Counted from the first letter of the stretch, positions 7,915 through 16,971 are shown. The stretch: 64,000 nt of DNA from Phycisphaerales bacterium (GCA_905339235.1 CAJPFG010000010.1:124001-188000); one strand, 5' to 3'. Translations and numbers: made by a program. The notes: a model not told the origin generated them from the letters alone.

Positions 7915-8732
7915 CGCTCCCTCCGGTGCAGGGTCGCCATCTGCTCCACATACGGCCGGATGTGCGGGTCCTCGCTCGCCGCGAACTCCTCGAACGGCCC
8001 GTCGAAGTGGACCTTGCCGTCGTGCAGCATCACCACCCGCGGCCCCAGCCGCCGCAGCAACTCCGTGTCGTGCGTGATGATCACGCTCGTCCGCGCCACG
8101 CCCAGCGACGGCCGCGCCGCGTGCGTCTGCCCGATCAACTCGTGGATCTGCCCGCACATCTCCGGGTCCAGCCCGGCCGTCGGCTCGTCGTAGAAGATCA
8201 GCACCGGGTCCATCACCAGCGCCCGCGCAATCGCCACGCGCTTGGCCATCCCGCCTGACAGCGAGTCCCGGTCCTGCTCCATTACCTCGTCGGGATTCAG
8301 CCCGACGTCCTCAAGTGCCCGGTGCGCCAGCGGACGGATCTCGTCATCGCTCATCCGCTTGATCTCCCGCGGCCAGAGCGCCAGGTTATGAAACACGGTC
8401 CCCGTCAGCAGCGCGTTGCGCTGGAACACCACCGCCCAGTGCAGCCGGATCCGGTCGAGTTCCTCTTCGGTCAGCGTGCTCAGATCGCGCAGCGGCGACC
8501 CCGTGCTTACATGATCCGCCACCAGCACCGTTCCGGCGTCCGGCCTGAAGTGCCCCGTCAGGTGCTTCAGCAGCACCGTCTTCCCGCACCCCGAGCCTCC
8601 CACGATCGCCACCATCTCGCCGCGCGCGATCGTCAGGCTCAGCCCCTTCAGCACGGGCCGTTCGTCGAAGGCTTTGTGCAGCCCATCGACCACGATCTCC
8701 AGGTCACGCATGTTCCCATTCGACGCCGTCAT
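7899..8732 (-). CDS. ABC transporter ATP-binding protein, MlaF-like
   Basis: A 277-residue ATPase of the MlaF/Ttg2A group, which powers phospholipid or hydrophobic-solute transport. Walker A is GGSGCGKT, the signature is LSGGMAKR, Walker B is VLIFYDEPTAGLD, and the H-loop is ITHD. The ATG at 8730-8732 overlaps the upstream dehydrogenase stop in an ATGA junction, which selects this start over the longer frame reaching 9152 and implies translational coupling. No permease or MCE-domain gene is nearby, so the membrane partner must lie elsewhere. The extreme C-terminus (HRRERPPSP) derives from the inverted repeat. Confidence 0.88.
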   Translation of the reverse strand: MTASNGNMRDLEIVVDGLHKAFDERPVLKGLSLTIARGEMVAIVGGSGCGKTVLLKHLTGHFRPDAGTVLVADHVSTGSPLRDLSTLTEEELDRIRLHWAVVFQRNALLTGTVFHNLALWPREIKRMSDDEIRPLAHRALEDVGLNPDEVMEQDRDSLSGGMAKRVAIARALVMDPVLIFYDEPTAGLDPEMCGQIHELIGQTHAARPSLGVARTSVIITHDTELLRRLGPRVVMLHDGKVHFDGPFEEFAASEDPHIRPYVEQMATLHRRERPPSP

Positions 8733-10318
8733 TTCGAGTCCGCCGGCACGAGACGGACCACCTTGTCGGGCACGTTCAGCACCACGTAAATCGAACCATC
8801 CGGCCCGCACACCACGTCGCGCACTCGCCCCTGGCCGTGCACGAGTTCCTCGCGCTCCACCACCCGTGTCTTCCCGTCTCTCCCCACCTCCAGCCGCAGC
8901 CGATCCACGTTCGCGCCCGAAAGCCCGCCCGCCAGCAGGTCCCCCTTCCACTTCGGGAACGCCTCGCCCTTTGCGCCCGGCTTCACCAGCGTCAGCCCGC
9001 ACGCTCCGATCGACGGCATCCAGCGAAACGTCGGCATCGCGATCTCCGCCACGTTCCCGGAGTGTCCCGCGCCGTTGTAGAACACCGCATCCGGCCACGG
9101 CGTCTTGAGCGGTGCACCGCTGTACTCGATCCCGAACGTCACCGTCGGCCATCCATAGTTCCGGCCCTTCTGGATCAGGTTCACCTCATCCCCGCCCCGC
9201 GGCCCATGCTCGGTGTCCCACAGATTCCCCGTGAGATCGAACACCAGCCCCTGCGGATTGCGGTGTCCAAAGGACCAGATGCTTCCGTACGTATCGTCCT
9301 GTCCTGCGAACGGGTTGTCTTTGGGAATCTGCCCGTCATCCCACACGCGGTGCACCTTTCCGTTCGGGCGCTTCACGTCCTGAGCCATGGCCGCGTGCCC
9401 GCGCTCGCCGATCGAAAAGTACAGGTAGTGCATCTCGTCGATGATGGGCCCCTCGAACACGAGCCGGCACCCGAAGTGATGGTCCGTTGGGAGGTAGTGC
9501 TCAGACTTGGCCTCGAAGATCGTCTGCTGCCCCTCCCACTTCAGGACCGTCCGACCCTCCGAGTCCGCATTCCGATTGCCCAGTTTTCCGCGGACGATCT
9601 TGGTCATTCCCGGGCCGCGTGCCGTTCCGTCGAGCGTGTCCGAGTACGACAGGTACACCCACCCGTTCCCGGCGGCGCCATTCGAGCCCGCGTAGAGCGG
9701 GTGGATCGCGATGTCCATCAGCCCGCCTTGGCCGCGGTCCCTCACCTTGGGCATGTTCTCGATCGGCGCGGACAACGTCGCCCTGCTCGCGTCCAGCGTT
9801 CCCGACGGGAACTCCAGCACCCGCATCCGCCCGTTCCGCTCCGCGACAAGCATGTTCCCTCCGGGCAGGAACTCCACCGACCACGGCACATCCAGGCCTG
9901 TGTCGATCACCGTCTCCAACCGGAATGCGTGGTGCCGCGACGCGAACACGCCATCCACCGCTTTGGGCGAGCCGTGCTCTTTCCGATACGCTTCGCGCTG
10001 CAGTTCGCGGATGTAGTTCACCATCGCCCACACCTGGGCGTCGCTCATCGTCGCGCCGAACGCGTCCATCCCCGAATCCGGAAGTCCGTTCTTCACCGTC
10101 TCGAAGAACAGCCGGTCGGTCTCGATCCCCTTCGCCGGGTCGTACAACTCATCGGTCAGCAGCGTGCGTGTCCCCGCGCCACCCCCCTCACCCTTCCCGC
10201 CGTGACACTTCGCGCAGTTGTTCTTCCAGAGTTGATCGACTCCCTCCACGCGCTGCGCCCGCGCCGCAGCCGTCACCAGCAACCCCACCGCGGCCACGCC
10301 CAGAACGGAGTATCTCAT
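8729..10318 (-). CDS. Cytochrome c / PQQ-dependent sugar dehydrogenase fusion
   Basis: A 529-residue exported protein. After a signal peptide (residues 1-22) comes a c-type cytochrome domain with the haem motif CAKCH (C35, C38, H39) and a distal methionine region (SGMDAFG). From about residue 115 the six-bladed propeller of aldose sugar dehydrogenases follows: LDVPWSVEFLPGGNMLVAER, then LYFSIGERG and FGHRNPQGL, then TEHGPRGGDEVN and YGWPTVTFG. It should oxidise sugars in the periplasm and pass electrons to its own haem. The ATG at 10318 begins the signal peptide; the frame extends upstream to 10363 without support. Confidence 0.9.
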   Translation of the reverse strand: MRYSVLGVAAVGLLVTAAARAQRVEGVDQLWKNNCAKCHGGKGEGGGAGTRTLLTDELYDPAKGIETDRLFFETVKNGLPDSGMDAFGATMSDAQVWAMVNYIRELQREAYRKEHGSPKAVDGVFASRHHAFRLETVIDTGLDVPWSVEFLPGGNMLVAERNGRMRVLEFPSGTLDASRATLSAPIENMPKVRDRGQGGLMDIAIHPLYAGSNGAAGNGWVYLSYSDTLDGTARGPGMTKIVRGKLGNRNADSEGRTVLKWEGQQTIFEAKSEHYLPTDHHFGCRLVFEGPIIDEMHYLYFSIGERGHAAMAQDVKRPNGKVHRVWDDGQIPKDNPFAGQDDTYGSIWSFGHRNPQGLVFDLTGNLWDTEHGPRGGDEVNLIQKGRNYGWPTVTFGIEYSGAPLKTPWPDAVFYNGAGHSGNVAEIAMPTFRWMPSIGACGLTLVKPGAKGEAFPKWKGDLLAGGLSGANVDRLRLEVGRDGKTRVVEREELVHGQGRVRDVVCGPDGSIYVVLNVPDKVVRLVPADSK

Positions 10319-10433
10319 GATTGATCCTTGCAGAGCACTTGATCCATCGCGGGGGATTCCCATCCCGCGCAGGATTCGAACAACCGCACTCTAGTAGCCG
10401 CCCCCTCGTGGCCGGTCCCGCGAAGCGCGCACG

Positions 10434-10781
10434 TTACCCAATCGCCGTCGGATGCCTTGGCTCGTAGAGCCCCATCTCTCCAAATCCCGGCACCTCGATC
10501 CCGGCCGCCAGGCCCCAGCCCCTGTCTGCGACCGGCCTTACGACTTTCACGCCCTTCCCCTCCAGTTCCTTCAGCGTGCGGCCGATGTCGTCGCACATCA
10601 GGTAGATCTCGGTGCTCGTCCGGTCCTCGGTCGGGTGCGAGGCCAACTCCGACGGCGGCATGGCACAGATTACCCACCCTTCCCCCGCGTCCACTCCCCT
10701 CCAACCCAGAATGTCTCGAAAGAAGGCCCGCGTCGCGTCCGCGTCGCGGCTGTACAGCATCGCATGCACGCCGTTGACCAT
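10434..10781 (-). CDS. VOC (glyoxalase/bleomycin resistance) family protein
   Basis: A 115-residue single-domain protein of the vicinal oxygen chelate superfamily: VNGVHAMLYSRDADATRAFF at the start, then ILGWRGVDAGEGWVICAM, and DIGRTLKELEGKGVKVVRPV in the second half. The start at 10781 follows GGAGG with 7-base spacing and beats the upstream in-frame ATG at 10880. The substrate cannot be predicted. It is divergent from the secreted gene at 10964. Confidence 0.82.
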   Translation of the reverse strand: MVNGVHAMLYSRDADATRAFFRDILGWRGVDAGEGWVICAMPPSELASHPTEDRTSTEIYLMCDDIGRTLKELEGKGVKVVRPVADRGWGLAAGIEVPGFGEMGLYEPRHPTAIG

Positions 10782-10963
10782 GGGTTCCTCCCGGAGTTTC
10801 AACGCGGCGCAACATACGCCCCGTTCGCATAGACTCATGGTACCGGCCCGATTCGCATGAAATGAACGCCTCTCAGGCACGTTCTAGTTGAACCGGGCGG
10901 GAGCCTTGCCCCGGGAGTCGCCTCGCCGATCGGCGTCCTGGTCGGCCACTTTGGAGTCAGATC

Positions 10964-11776
10964 ATGCGCACGATGAAACTGTTTGCGTCCTGTCTCGTGA
11001 TGGGCGCGCTCGCGCTCTCCGCAGTCGCTCAACCCGAAAAGCCTGCGAGCGACCGACCCTCCCAGCCGCCCGCCGGCGACCGCCCGCCCGGCGACGCCCC
11101 GCGCCCCCGCATGGGGATGCCCGCCCTCTCGCCCGAAAAGGCCAAGGCCGCGTGGGAAGCGCAGGCCAAGGGAGTCGCGGCCGGACTGGGCCTCGACGAA
11201 ACCAAGACCAACGCCGTTGTCAAGGCTTACACGGACTCGCGCGTGAGCCACAACCAGGCCACCGAGAAACTCCGCAAGGAACGCCGCGATGCCGGCGGCG
11301 GTGGGGGTGGTGGTCCCGACGCGATGGCCGACATGCGAAAGAAGGCCGAGGAGATGCTCAAGGGCGAACGCGAGAAACTCGAAAAAGCCCTTGCCGCCTC
11401 GCTCTCGGCCGAGCAGGTCACCAAGGCCATGGAGCCCCTGGGCACCTTCAACCCCCAGTGGGATGTACTCACCGACACCGTCTCCGGTTTCGGGCTTGAC
11501 TCCACCAAGGCAGCCGACGCCTCCAAAGCCCTACAGGAATACGTTGTGGCGATGGGCAAGGGCCGCAACTCCGAAGATCGCGACGCCGCCCGCGCCGCCA
11601 TGCAGGAGGCCCGCAAGAGCATGCTGGAAACGATGAAGGGCCTCCTCACCGAAGAGCAGAACAAGAAGTTCACCGCCGCGGTCAACGGCGGCCGCGGCCG
11701 CGGCGATGGCCCCGGCCCCGGCGGCGGTGGTGAAGACCCCGCCCCGCGCCGTCGCCCCGGCAGCGGCGGAGGCTGA
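10964..11776 (+). CDS. Secreted Ala/Pro-rich helical protein
   Basis: A 270-residue protein with a signal peptide (residues 1-23, ending SAVAQP), a Pro-rich linker with PPAGDRPPGDAPRPR, a long charged helical region (residues 50-230), and a Gly/Pro/Arg tail (GGRGRGDGPGPGGGG). Motifs such as LSAEQVTKAM and LLTEEQNKKFTAAV resemble the LTxEQ helices of Spy/CpxP-type periplasmic proteins, but the match is loose. Two others of the same style lie at 17639 and 18287. A periplasmic chaperone-like or structural role is plausible but unproven. Confidence 0.7.
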   Translation: MRTMKLFASCLVMGALALSAVAQPEKPASDRPSQPPAGDRPPGDAPRPRMGMPALSPEKAKAAWEAQAKGVAAGLGLDETKTNAVVKAYTDSRVSHNQATEKLRKERRDAGGGGGGGPDAMADMRKKAEEMLKGEREKLEKALAASLSAEQVTKAMEPLGTFNPQWDVLTDTVSGFGLDSTKAADASKALQEYVVAMGKGRNSEDRDAARAAMQEARKSMLETMKGLLTEEQNKKFTAAVNGGRGRGDGPGPGGGGEDPAPRRRPGSGGG

Positions 11777-11798
11777 TCCCCTCCCCCCACGAGTGCAG

Positions 11799-11837
11799 CC
11801 ACGCGGCGGCGCATCAAGCGCCGCTGCTCTTGCGTGG
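11799..11837 (+). terminator. Nested GC hairpin downstream of the secreted gene
   Basis: An inner stem GCGGCGC-atcaa-GCGCCGC (11806-11824) sits inside an outer pair CCACGC (11799-11804) / GCGTGG (11832-11837). It lies 22 bases after the stop codon. No T-run follows, so it may be an mRNA-stabilising structure rather than an intrinsic terminator. Confidence 0.4.
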
Positions 11838-12239
11838 CCGGCCCCGGAAAACGGTTGCCCATGAAAACGGACTTTGATTTCCTCTAATAGAGTTCCGCGC
11901 CCCGTTCCACCCAGCCCGACGGCTTCCCGGTCGAGGAATACGCGCCGGCACGAATCGAACTCAACCAGCGAGCGACCACGCCCAGCGCCTTCAGGCGATG
12001 AAGGACATCATTGAGTGCGTGCGCGAGAACATCGCGACCCACGCCCAGGAGGTCGATCTCCTCTACACCATCGCGGTACTTGTCGTGGACAACGAAACTG
12101 AGCGCCGCCGACTCGCATCGAAGAACTGAAGCGGCTCGGTCGCTCTGCGCACATGAGCCTGGATTCATGCCCTCCGTGCCGATCCGCGCGCCGCGCCGTC
12201 CGTACACCTGTATGAACCGCCACTCCACGGAGGTGCCGA
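11838..12239. other. Intergenic stretch with one doubtful small frame
   Basis: About 400 bases separate the hairpin from the next secure gene. On the + strand a frame stays open from 11878 and includes an ATG at 11998 that would give a 43-residue peptide (MKDIIECVRENIATHAQEVD onward) ending at 12129. It has no ribosome binding site. A second frame nearby reads PDGFPVEEYAPARIELNQ before a stop. This looks more like a decayed gene than a working one; I recognise no family. Confidence 0.3.
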
Positions 12240-12845
12240 ATGTCCATGGTCCTCAAGGGCGCCAACGGCAACGAGTTCGAACTCGGATTTACCCGCGATT
12301 CACTCCCCGATATTCAGGACGGTTTCGGCGATTCCGCATGGGCGACCGTGAACTTCCGGGCCGCCAGCGGCGACGAATCCTGGGAAGAGGCCTCGCCCTG
12401 CATGAACCTCTTCCAGTTCATCAGCCTCGCCGAATGGCTCGAGGCCATCGCCGACGGCGAACGCGCCCAACCCGAGATCGGTGAACTCGAACTCCTTGAG
12501 CCCGAACTCAAGTTCTCCCTCGCCGACCAGTCGGCCGACGAAGTCACCATCCGTGTCGGCTTCCATCTCGAATCCCGCCCCGAGGAACTCAACGTCGATG
12601 GTCCTACCGACGAGGCCGACTACCTCGACATCCATCTCCCCCGAGACTCCATCCACGCCGCGGCCGGCGTGCTCCGCGCCGACATCGAGAAACTCGGCGC
12701 CAACACCCTCAAGGACGACATCTTCGCCTCGCAGGACGAGGGTGTTCTCGGCGAGCCCGACGCCGACCTTAACATCCTCGATCGCCTCGAAGAGCCCCCG
12801 CCCCTGGGGTCGGGCGAGGGCGAGGACAACGCCGGCGAACGCTGA
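12240..12845 (+). CDS. Acidic conserved hypothetical, WapI-like
   Basis: A 201-residue, strongly acidic cytoplasmic protein with no signal peptide or membrane segment. The ATG follows GGAGG at good spacing. The segment WATVNFRAASGDESWEEASP followed by FISLAEWLEAIADGE resembles the WapI immunity-like fold (a beta-rich start, then a conserved L-xx-WL helix). The C-terminal 60 residues are acidic and probably disordered. It is followed by the CoA-binding gene after 10 bases, so the two are probably one operon. The family call is tentative. Confidence 0.6.
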   Translation: MSMVLKGANGNEFELGFTRDSLPDIQDGFGDSAWATVNFRAASGDESWEEASPCMNLFQFISLAEWLEAIADGERAQPEIGELELLEPELKFSLADQSADEVTIRVGFHLESRPEELNVDGPTDEADYLDIHLPRDSIHAAAGVLRADIEKLGANTLKDDIFASQDEGVLGEPDADLNILDRLEEPPPLGSGEGEDNAGER

Positions 12846-12855
12846 AAGGAAACCC

Positions 12856-13215
12856 ATGCGCGTCATGGTCATCGGCGCTTCCAACGACCGCGAGAAGTTC
12901 GGCAACAAGGCCGTCCGCGCCTACCTGCGTCAGGGCCACATCGTTTTTCCCGTCAACCCCACAGAAGACTCGGTGGAGGGCATCCGTTGCTATCACGCGA
13001 TCGCCGATGTCCCCGGGCCCATCGACCGCGCCACCATCTACGTCCCGCCAGCCATCGGCGAGACTCTCTTGCCCCAACTCGCCTCCCGTGGCGACATCAA
13101 GGAAGTCTGGCTCAACCCCGGTGCCGAATCCGACCAAGTCCTCGCCGCGGCCGCCCGCGCCGGCATCGAACCAATCCAGGCATGCTCCATCGTGGACATC
13201 GGCGAACGCCCATGA
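12856..13215 (+). CDS. CoA-binding (Rossmann-fold) domain protein
   Basis: A 119-residue stand-alone CoA-binding domain related to the N-terminus of succinyl-CoA synthetase alpha. It has VIGASNDREKFGNKAVRAYL at the nucleotide loop, VFPVNPTEDSVEGIRCY in the middle, and EVWLNPGAESDQVLAAA near the end. The ATG at 12856 follows AAAGGA. Members of this family are thought to bind CoA or acyl-CoA; no catalytic activity is assigned. Confidence 0.85.
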   Translation: MRVMVIGASNDREKFGNKAVRAYLRQGHIVFPVNPTEDSVEGIRCYHAIADVPGPIDRATIYVPPAIGETLLPQLASRGDIKEVWLNPGAESDQVLAAAARAGIEPIQACSIVDIGERP

Positions 13216-13233
13216 TTCCGGCCCCGCCCTTAC

Positions 13234-13632
13234 CTACTTCGCCGTGTACACCCCGCGATCCACACGCTCGAACAAGTCTTTGTGCGCCATCAGCGCATTG
13301 CCCACCATCCGTGGATAGGTCCGCGCGGTGGTTTCGTACCCCGCCTTCTTCGCGGCCGCCGCGATCTGCCCCACCGTCAACTGCTTTCCCTGCAGGATCT
13401 TCCACAGCAGAATCGGCAGGCCCACCTGGTTGTGCCCCTGCGCGAACGTAGTTGGCACCAGCCGGCTCGGTGCGCCCCGCTCCATCGTTGCGATCTGCTT
13501 CTCCAGCATCGACAGCCGCCGAACCAGCGCCTCATGCTCACGACGCAACTTCGCGGCCAGTGCCTTCCGCCGCCCCAACTCCCGCATCAGTTCCTTCTCG
13601 GAAAAGCCCGACAGCCCTGTGCCTCGCCCCAT
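13234..13632 (-). CDS. Coiled-coil plus winged-helix-like hypothetical protein
   Basis: A 132-residue protein. Residues about 10-50 form an Arg/Leu-rich coiled coil (RKALAAKLRREHEALVRRL), followed by a linker. The C-terminal 65 residues (LLWKILQGKQLTVGQIAAAA, then YPRMVGNALMAHKDLFERV) look like a HARE-HTH-type winged helix that ends in a GVYTAK wing. The start at 13632 is chosen because AAGGAG lies 8 bases before it; an ATG at 13650 has nothing. It is probably a DNA-binding or nucleoprotein-associated factor. It converges on the CoA-binding gene. Confidence 0.65.
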   Translation of the reverse strand: MGRGTGLSGFSEKELMRELGRRKALAAKLRREHEALVRRLSMLEKQIATMERGAPSRLVPTTFAQGHNQVGLPILLWKILQGKQLTVGQIAAAAKKAGYETTARTYPRMVGNALMAHKDLFERVDRGVYTAK

Positions 13633-13825
13633 AGCAGTGCTCCTTGCCATCGGTGCAGTGTACCCGCACCGGCCCGGCCGAATTCAAGCCGCCAGGCCCT
13701 TTCATTCATCCGCCGGAGGCTTCCCCGAAGAGGCCGGGCGATGCTCGAAACTGCCAACCGAGTCGGCATCAGACGGGGCCAGGATCTTCATTGAGTACGC
13801 TCCCGTTCTGTTCCTACCCTCGCCC

Positions 13826-14707
13826 GTGATTGTCCACCTCAACTCCCGTCTTCTCCCGCTCGACGAGGCCCGCGTTAGCCCGCTCGATCGCGGCTTTCTA
13901 TTCGGCGACGGCATCTACGAGGGCCTCCGCGCCTTCAACTCGCACATCGTCGGCCTGGACCGTCACATCACCCGCCTCCGCGCCGGGCTTGACGAAGCCC
14001 GCATCCCCTTCAACGCCGCGACCATCGGCCCGCTCTGCCGCGACCTGCTTCGCGCCAACAACCTGGCCGACGCGTTCATCTACCTGCAGGTCACCCGCGG
14101 CGTGCCCCTCCCCGGCCACCCGGTTCGCACGCGCGTTCCCGTCGCGCCCCTCACCCCCACCGTCTTCGCCTACGCCACGCCCACCGCCGCGCTCGACGCC
14201 TACGCCGCAGTCCCCGCCAAGTCCGCCCTCACCACTCGCGATACGCGCTGGCTTCGGGGGCGGGTGAAGTCGATCTCGCTCATCGGCAGCGTGCTCGCCG
14301 GCTACGAGGCCCACGAGGCCGGCGCCGACGACGCGATCCTCATCCGCGAGCGAGAAGACGGCTCGCGCTGGGCCGCGGAATCCACGTCGGCCAACCTCCT
14401 CGCCGTTATCGACACGCCCGCCGGCCGCGTCATCGCCACGCCCCCGCTCGACCAGGTCCCGATTCTGGCGGGCGTGACCCGCGACATCCTGATCGACGCA
14501 TCGCTCGGCACCGACACGCCCATCCTCCAGTGCCCGATCTCCGCCGGGGAACTCTCATCCGCCCGCGAGGTCATGCTCTGCGGCACGCTGACCATGGTCA
14601 CCGCCGTGACGCAACTCGACGGCCGCGCCGTCGGCGACAGCCGCCCCGGCCCGGTGGCACGCCGCCTGCTCGATATCCTCTGCGACCGCATCCGCGCGAA
14701 CGCGTGA
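13826..14707 (+). CDS. Class IV aminotransferase (D-amino-acid / branched-chain type)
   Basis: A 293-residue fold-type IV PLP transaminase. The N-terminal signature LDEARVSPLDRGFLFGDGIY and the PLP lysine K148 in RGRVKSISLIGSVLAGYEA are both clear. The C-terminal half has the usual AAESTSANLL cofactor loop and the phosphate-binding GTLTMVTAV. GTG at 13826 starts just before the first strand; the open frame to 13328 has no homology. The overall layout is closest to D-alanine aminotransferases, but substrate choice between D-Ala, branched-chain and aminodeoxychorismate cannot be settled by reading. Confidence 0.88.
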   Translation: MIVHLNSRLLPLDEARVSPLDRGFLFGDGIYEGLRAFNSHIVGLDRHITRLRAGLDEARIPFNAATIGPLCRDLLRANNLADAFIYLQVTRGVPLPGHPVRTRVPVAPLTPTVFAYATPTAALDAYAAVPAKSALTTRDTRWLRGRVKSISLIGSVLAGYEAHEAGADDAILIREREDGSRWAAESTSANLLAVIDTPAGRVIATPPLDQVPILAGVTRDILIDASLGTDTPILQCPISAGELSSAREVMLCGTLTMVTAVTQLDGRAVGDSRPGPVARRLLDILCDRIRANA

Positions 14708-14716
14708 GACCCACCC

Positions 14717-15397
14717 ATGCCCTCCCGCCAATCCTTCCCCGTCGCCCGCGCCCTGGTGCTCGCGATCCTCGTCCCGTCCCTGAGCGCTCTTCCGTCCTGC
14801 ACCCCCGCACCCCCCATCGCCGAGCCGTTCAATCGCGATCGTTCGGGCTCCGCGGCCCGGGCCTACCAGGCCGCGCTCGACGCCAACACCTCCGCCGCCG
14901 ATGCCCTGTCCGACGCCCTGGCGAGCCTGACCGACCGGGCCCTCGAAGGCGCCAAGCCTTACGCGGCGTACGACAGCGCCCGCCGCCTGCTCATCCGAGT
15001 CGAGAACCGCTTCGCCTTCGCCAAGCAACGCCTGGACGCCGCCGAGACGCGGGGCGAAGAACTCATCGAGCAGTGGCAGGCCGAGCGCCGCCTCTACACC
15101 GACGAAGGCCTCCGTGACGCCGCGGACAAGCGTCTCGAAACCATGCGGGAGCGCAAGGCCGCGGCCACCGAATCTCTCGGCGCTGCCCACGCCGCGCTCC
15201 GCCCCGCCCTCGCCGAACTCAGCGACCGCACGCTTTTCCTCAAGCACTGCCGCGACTTGGGTGTGCTCCAGCCCGCGCCGATCTCCGAAGAAGGCCGCGT
15301 GCGATATCTCGCCGCCCGTGAAGGCCTCGACAAGGCCCGCGCCCTGGCGAAGGCCCGCGTCGCCGAGTTCCTCGCCGCCCTGGGACAGGTCCAATGA
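14717..15397 (+). CDS. Divergent DUF2959-like lipoprotein
   Basis: A 226-residue exported protein. The signal peptide ends in LSALPSC, a plausible lipobox with C27. The rest is a charged alpha-helical bundle. Its C-terminal half (EQWQAERRLYTDEGLRDAAD, then ALAELSDRTLFLKHCRDLG) parallels residues 120-190 of the DUF2959 protein at 16296 (EEWREELKQYTSD-like stretch, then FKDQVLFLKHNLN), so the two are paralogues. Its last codons overlap the kinase start (ATGA). The function is unknown; an envelope helical role is likely. Confidence 0.7.
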   Translation: MPSRQSFPVARALVLAILVPSLSALPSCTPAPPIAEPFNRDRSGSAARAYQAALDANTSAADALSDALASLTDRALEGAKPYAAYDSARRLLIRVENRFAFAKQRLDAAETRGEELIEQWQAERRLYTDEGLRDAADKRLETMRERKAAATESLGAAHAALRPALAELSDRTLFLKHCRDLGVLQPAPISEEGRVRYLAAREGLDKARALAKARVAEFLAALGQVQ

Positions 15398-16248
15398 ACG
15401 CGGCGCTGGCCGCGGCGCTCGGCGCCGCACCCTCGCGCATCGACCACATCGGCGGGGGTGCGGCCGGTTCCGTCTCACGTGCTCGCCTCGCCAACGGGAC
15501 CACCGTCATCGCCAAATCCGCGCCGCGCGGCCTCGACACCGAGGCCGCGATGCTCCGCCTGCTCGCGGCCCGCTCCGCGCTTCCTGTCCCCGCCGTTATC
15601 CATGCAGCGCCAAACCTGCTCGTGATGCAGGACATGCCCGGCCGGTCTTCCTTCAGTACCGACGCCCAGCGGCACGCGGCCCAACTCCTTTCCGCCCTTC
15701 ACGCCGTGACATCGCCCGACGGCTCATTCGGCCTGCACCTCGACGGCTTCATCGGCCCGCTCCCGCAGCCCAACACACCCTCGGGGTCATGGGTCGAGTT
15801 CTTCCGCGATCGCCGCCTGCTCCACATGTCCCGGGCCGCCGCGCGGGAAGGTTCGCTGCCTTCCGGGCTCGCGACACGCCTCGAACGCCTCGCGGCCCGT
15901 CTCGCCGAACTCATCCCCGACCGTCCCCGCCCTTCGCTCATCCACGGGGATGTCTGGTCGGGCAACGTACTCGCCGCGGGCGGGCGAATCACCGCGTTTC
16001 TCGACCCCGCGCCCTACCACGCCCACGCCGAGATCGAGTTGGCCTTCATCCGGCTGTTCTCCACGTTCGGCGAACCCTTCGAACGCGGATACCAGGAGCA
16101 AGCGGCCGTTTCCCACGGCGACTGGCGCGAGTTCAAGGCCGTCCGCTGCCCGCTTTACAACCTCTACCCCTTGCTGGTGCACGTCCGGCTTTTCGGCGGC
16201 CAGTACGCCGCGGAACTCGAATCCAACCTATGCACCCTGGGCTTCTGA
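15394..16248 (+). CDS. Fructosamine kinase family protein
   Basis: A 284-residue small-molecule kinase of the fructosamine-3-kinase/APH fold, which phosphorylates ketoamines (glycated amines) for deglycation. It has the nucleotide loop GGGAAGSVSRARLANG, the catalytic loop SLIHGDVWSGNVLAAGG near residue 183, and the metal-binding DPAPYHAHAEIELAF. The C-terminal NLYPLLVHVRLFGGQY is typical of the family. The ATG overlaps the preceding stop in ATGA, so it is coupled to the lipoprotein gene. Confidence 0.9.
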   Translation: MNAALAAALGAAPSRIDHIGGGAAGSVSRARLANGTTVIAKSAPRGLDTEAAMLRLLAARSALPVPAVIHAAPNLLVMQDMPGRSSFSTDAQRHAAQLLSALHAVTSPDGSFGLHLDGFIGPLPQPNTPSGSWVEFFRDRRLLHMSRAAAREGSLPSGLATRLERLAARLAELIPDRPRPSLIHGDVWSGNVLAAGGRITAFLDPAPYHAHAEIELAFIRLFSTFGEPFERGYQEQAAVSHGDWREFKAVRCPLYNLYPLLVHVRLFGGQYAAELESNLCTLGF

Positions 16249-16295
16249 CATTAACCGGCGCGCGCCGTCCGGTATCATGGTCTCCGGAGGTTCCC

Positions 16296-16967
16296 ATGCA
16301 GCGCTCTCCCGGTCTGATCCTCGCCGCGTTCCTCGTGCTCATGCCCGCGCTCGCCGGGTGCGCCTCCGCAACCATTGCGATCAAGGAGAAGTTCGGCTAC
16401 GCCAAGCGCGAGCAACTCGTGGACGAAGTCAAGGAGGCCCGCGACTCGCAGCAGTCCGCCAAGCAGCAGTTTTCCAGCGCCCTCGAGGAGTTTCTCGCGG
16501 TTACCAAAGTCACGGGCGGCGAACTGGAGTTGCAATACGCCAGATTGAAGAAGGAGAACGACCGCGCGACCGAAAAGGCCGAGGCCGTGCGCTCGCAGAT
16601 CAAGGACGTGGACCGCGTCGCCAACGCCCTCTTCAAGGAATGGCGCGAGGAACTCAAACAGTACACCAGCGACGCCCTCCGCCGCTCCAGCGAGAAGCAA
16701 CTCGACGACACCCGCCGCCAGTACGACCGGCTCTACGACGCCATGAAGGCCGCGGAAGGGAAGATGGACCCCGTCCTCGCCGCCTTCAAGGACCAGGTCC
16801 TCTTCCTGAAGCACAACCTCAACGCCCGCGCCATCGCCGGCCTGCAGGGCACAACCACCGAGATCGAGCGCGACGTTTCAACCCTTATCCGCGAGATGGA
16901 AGCCTCGATCGCCGAGTCCAACCGATTCATCGAGCAGATGCAGTCCGAGCCCAAACCCCAAGGATGA
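16296..16967 (+). CDS. DUF2959 family lipoprotein
   Basis: A 223-residue lipoprotein with lipobox LAGC (cysteine near 21). Residues 30-215 are an uninterrupted helical and coiled-coil region with the DUF2959 start KREQLVDEVKEARDSQQSAK and the conserved DQVLFLKHNLNARAI. The ATG at 16296 follows GGAGG by 5 bases. The family has no known reaction. The aquaporin gene follows after 4 bases, so both are probably one transcript with the kinase upstream. Confidence 0.85.
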   Translation: MQRSPGLILAAFLVLMPALAGCASATIAIKEKFGYAKREQLVDEVKEARDSQQSAKQQFSSALEEFLAVTKVTGGELELQYARLKKENDRATEKAEAVRSQIKDVDRVANALFKEWREELKQYTSDALRRSSEKQLDDTRRQYDRLYDAMKAAEGKMDPVLAAFKDQVLFLKHNLNARAIAGLQGTTTEIERDVSTLIREMEASIAESNRFIEQMQSEPKPQG

Positions 16968-16971
16968 GCCG

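Noticed and set aside
10360..10400. GATTCGAAC string resembling a tRNA T-loop
   Set aside because: The flanking bases do not form a T-stem, anticodon arm or acceptor stem on either strand.
15114..16295. N-terminal extension of the DUF2959 frame beginning at 15114
   Set aside because: It runs through the kinase gene in another frame; the lipoprotein signal and GGAGG fix the start at 16296.
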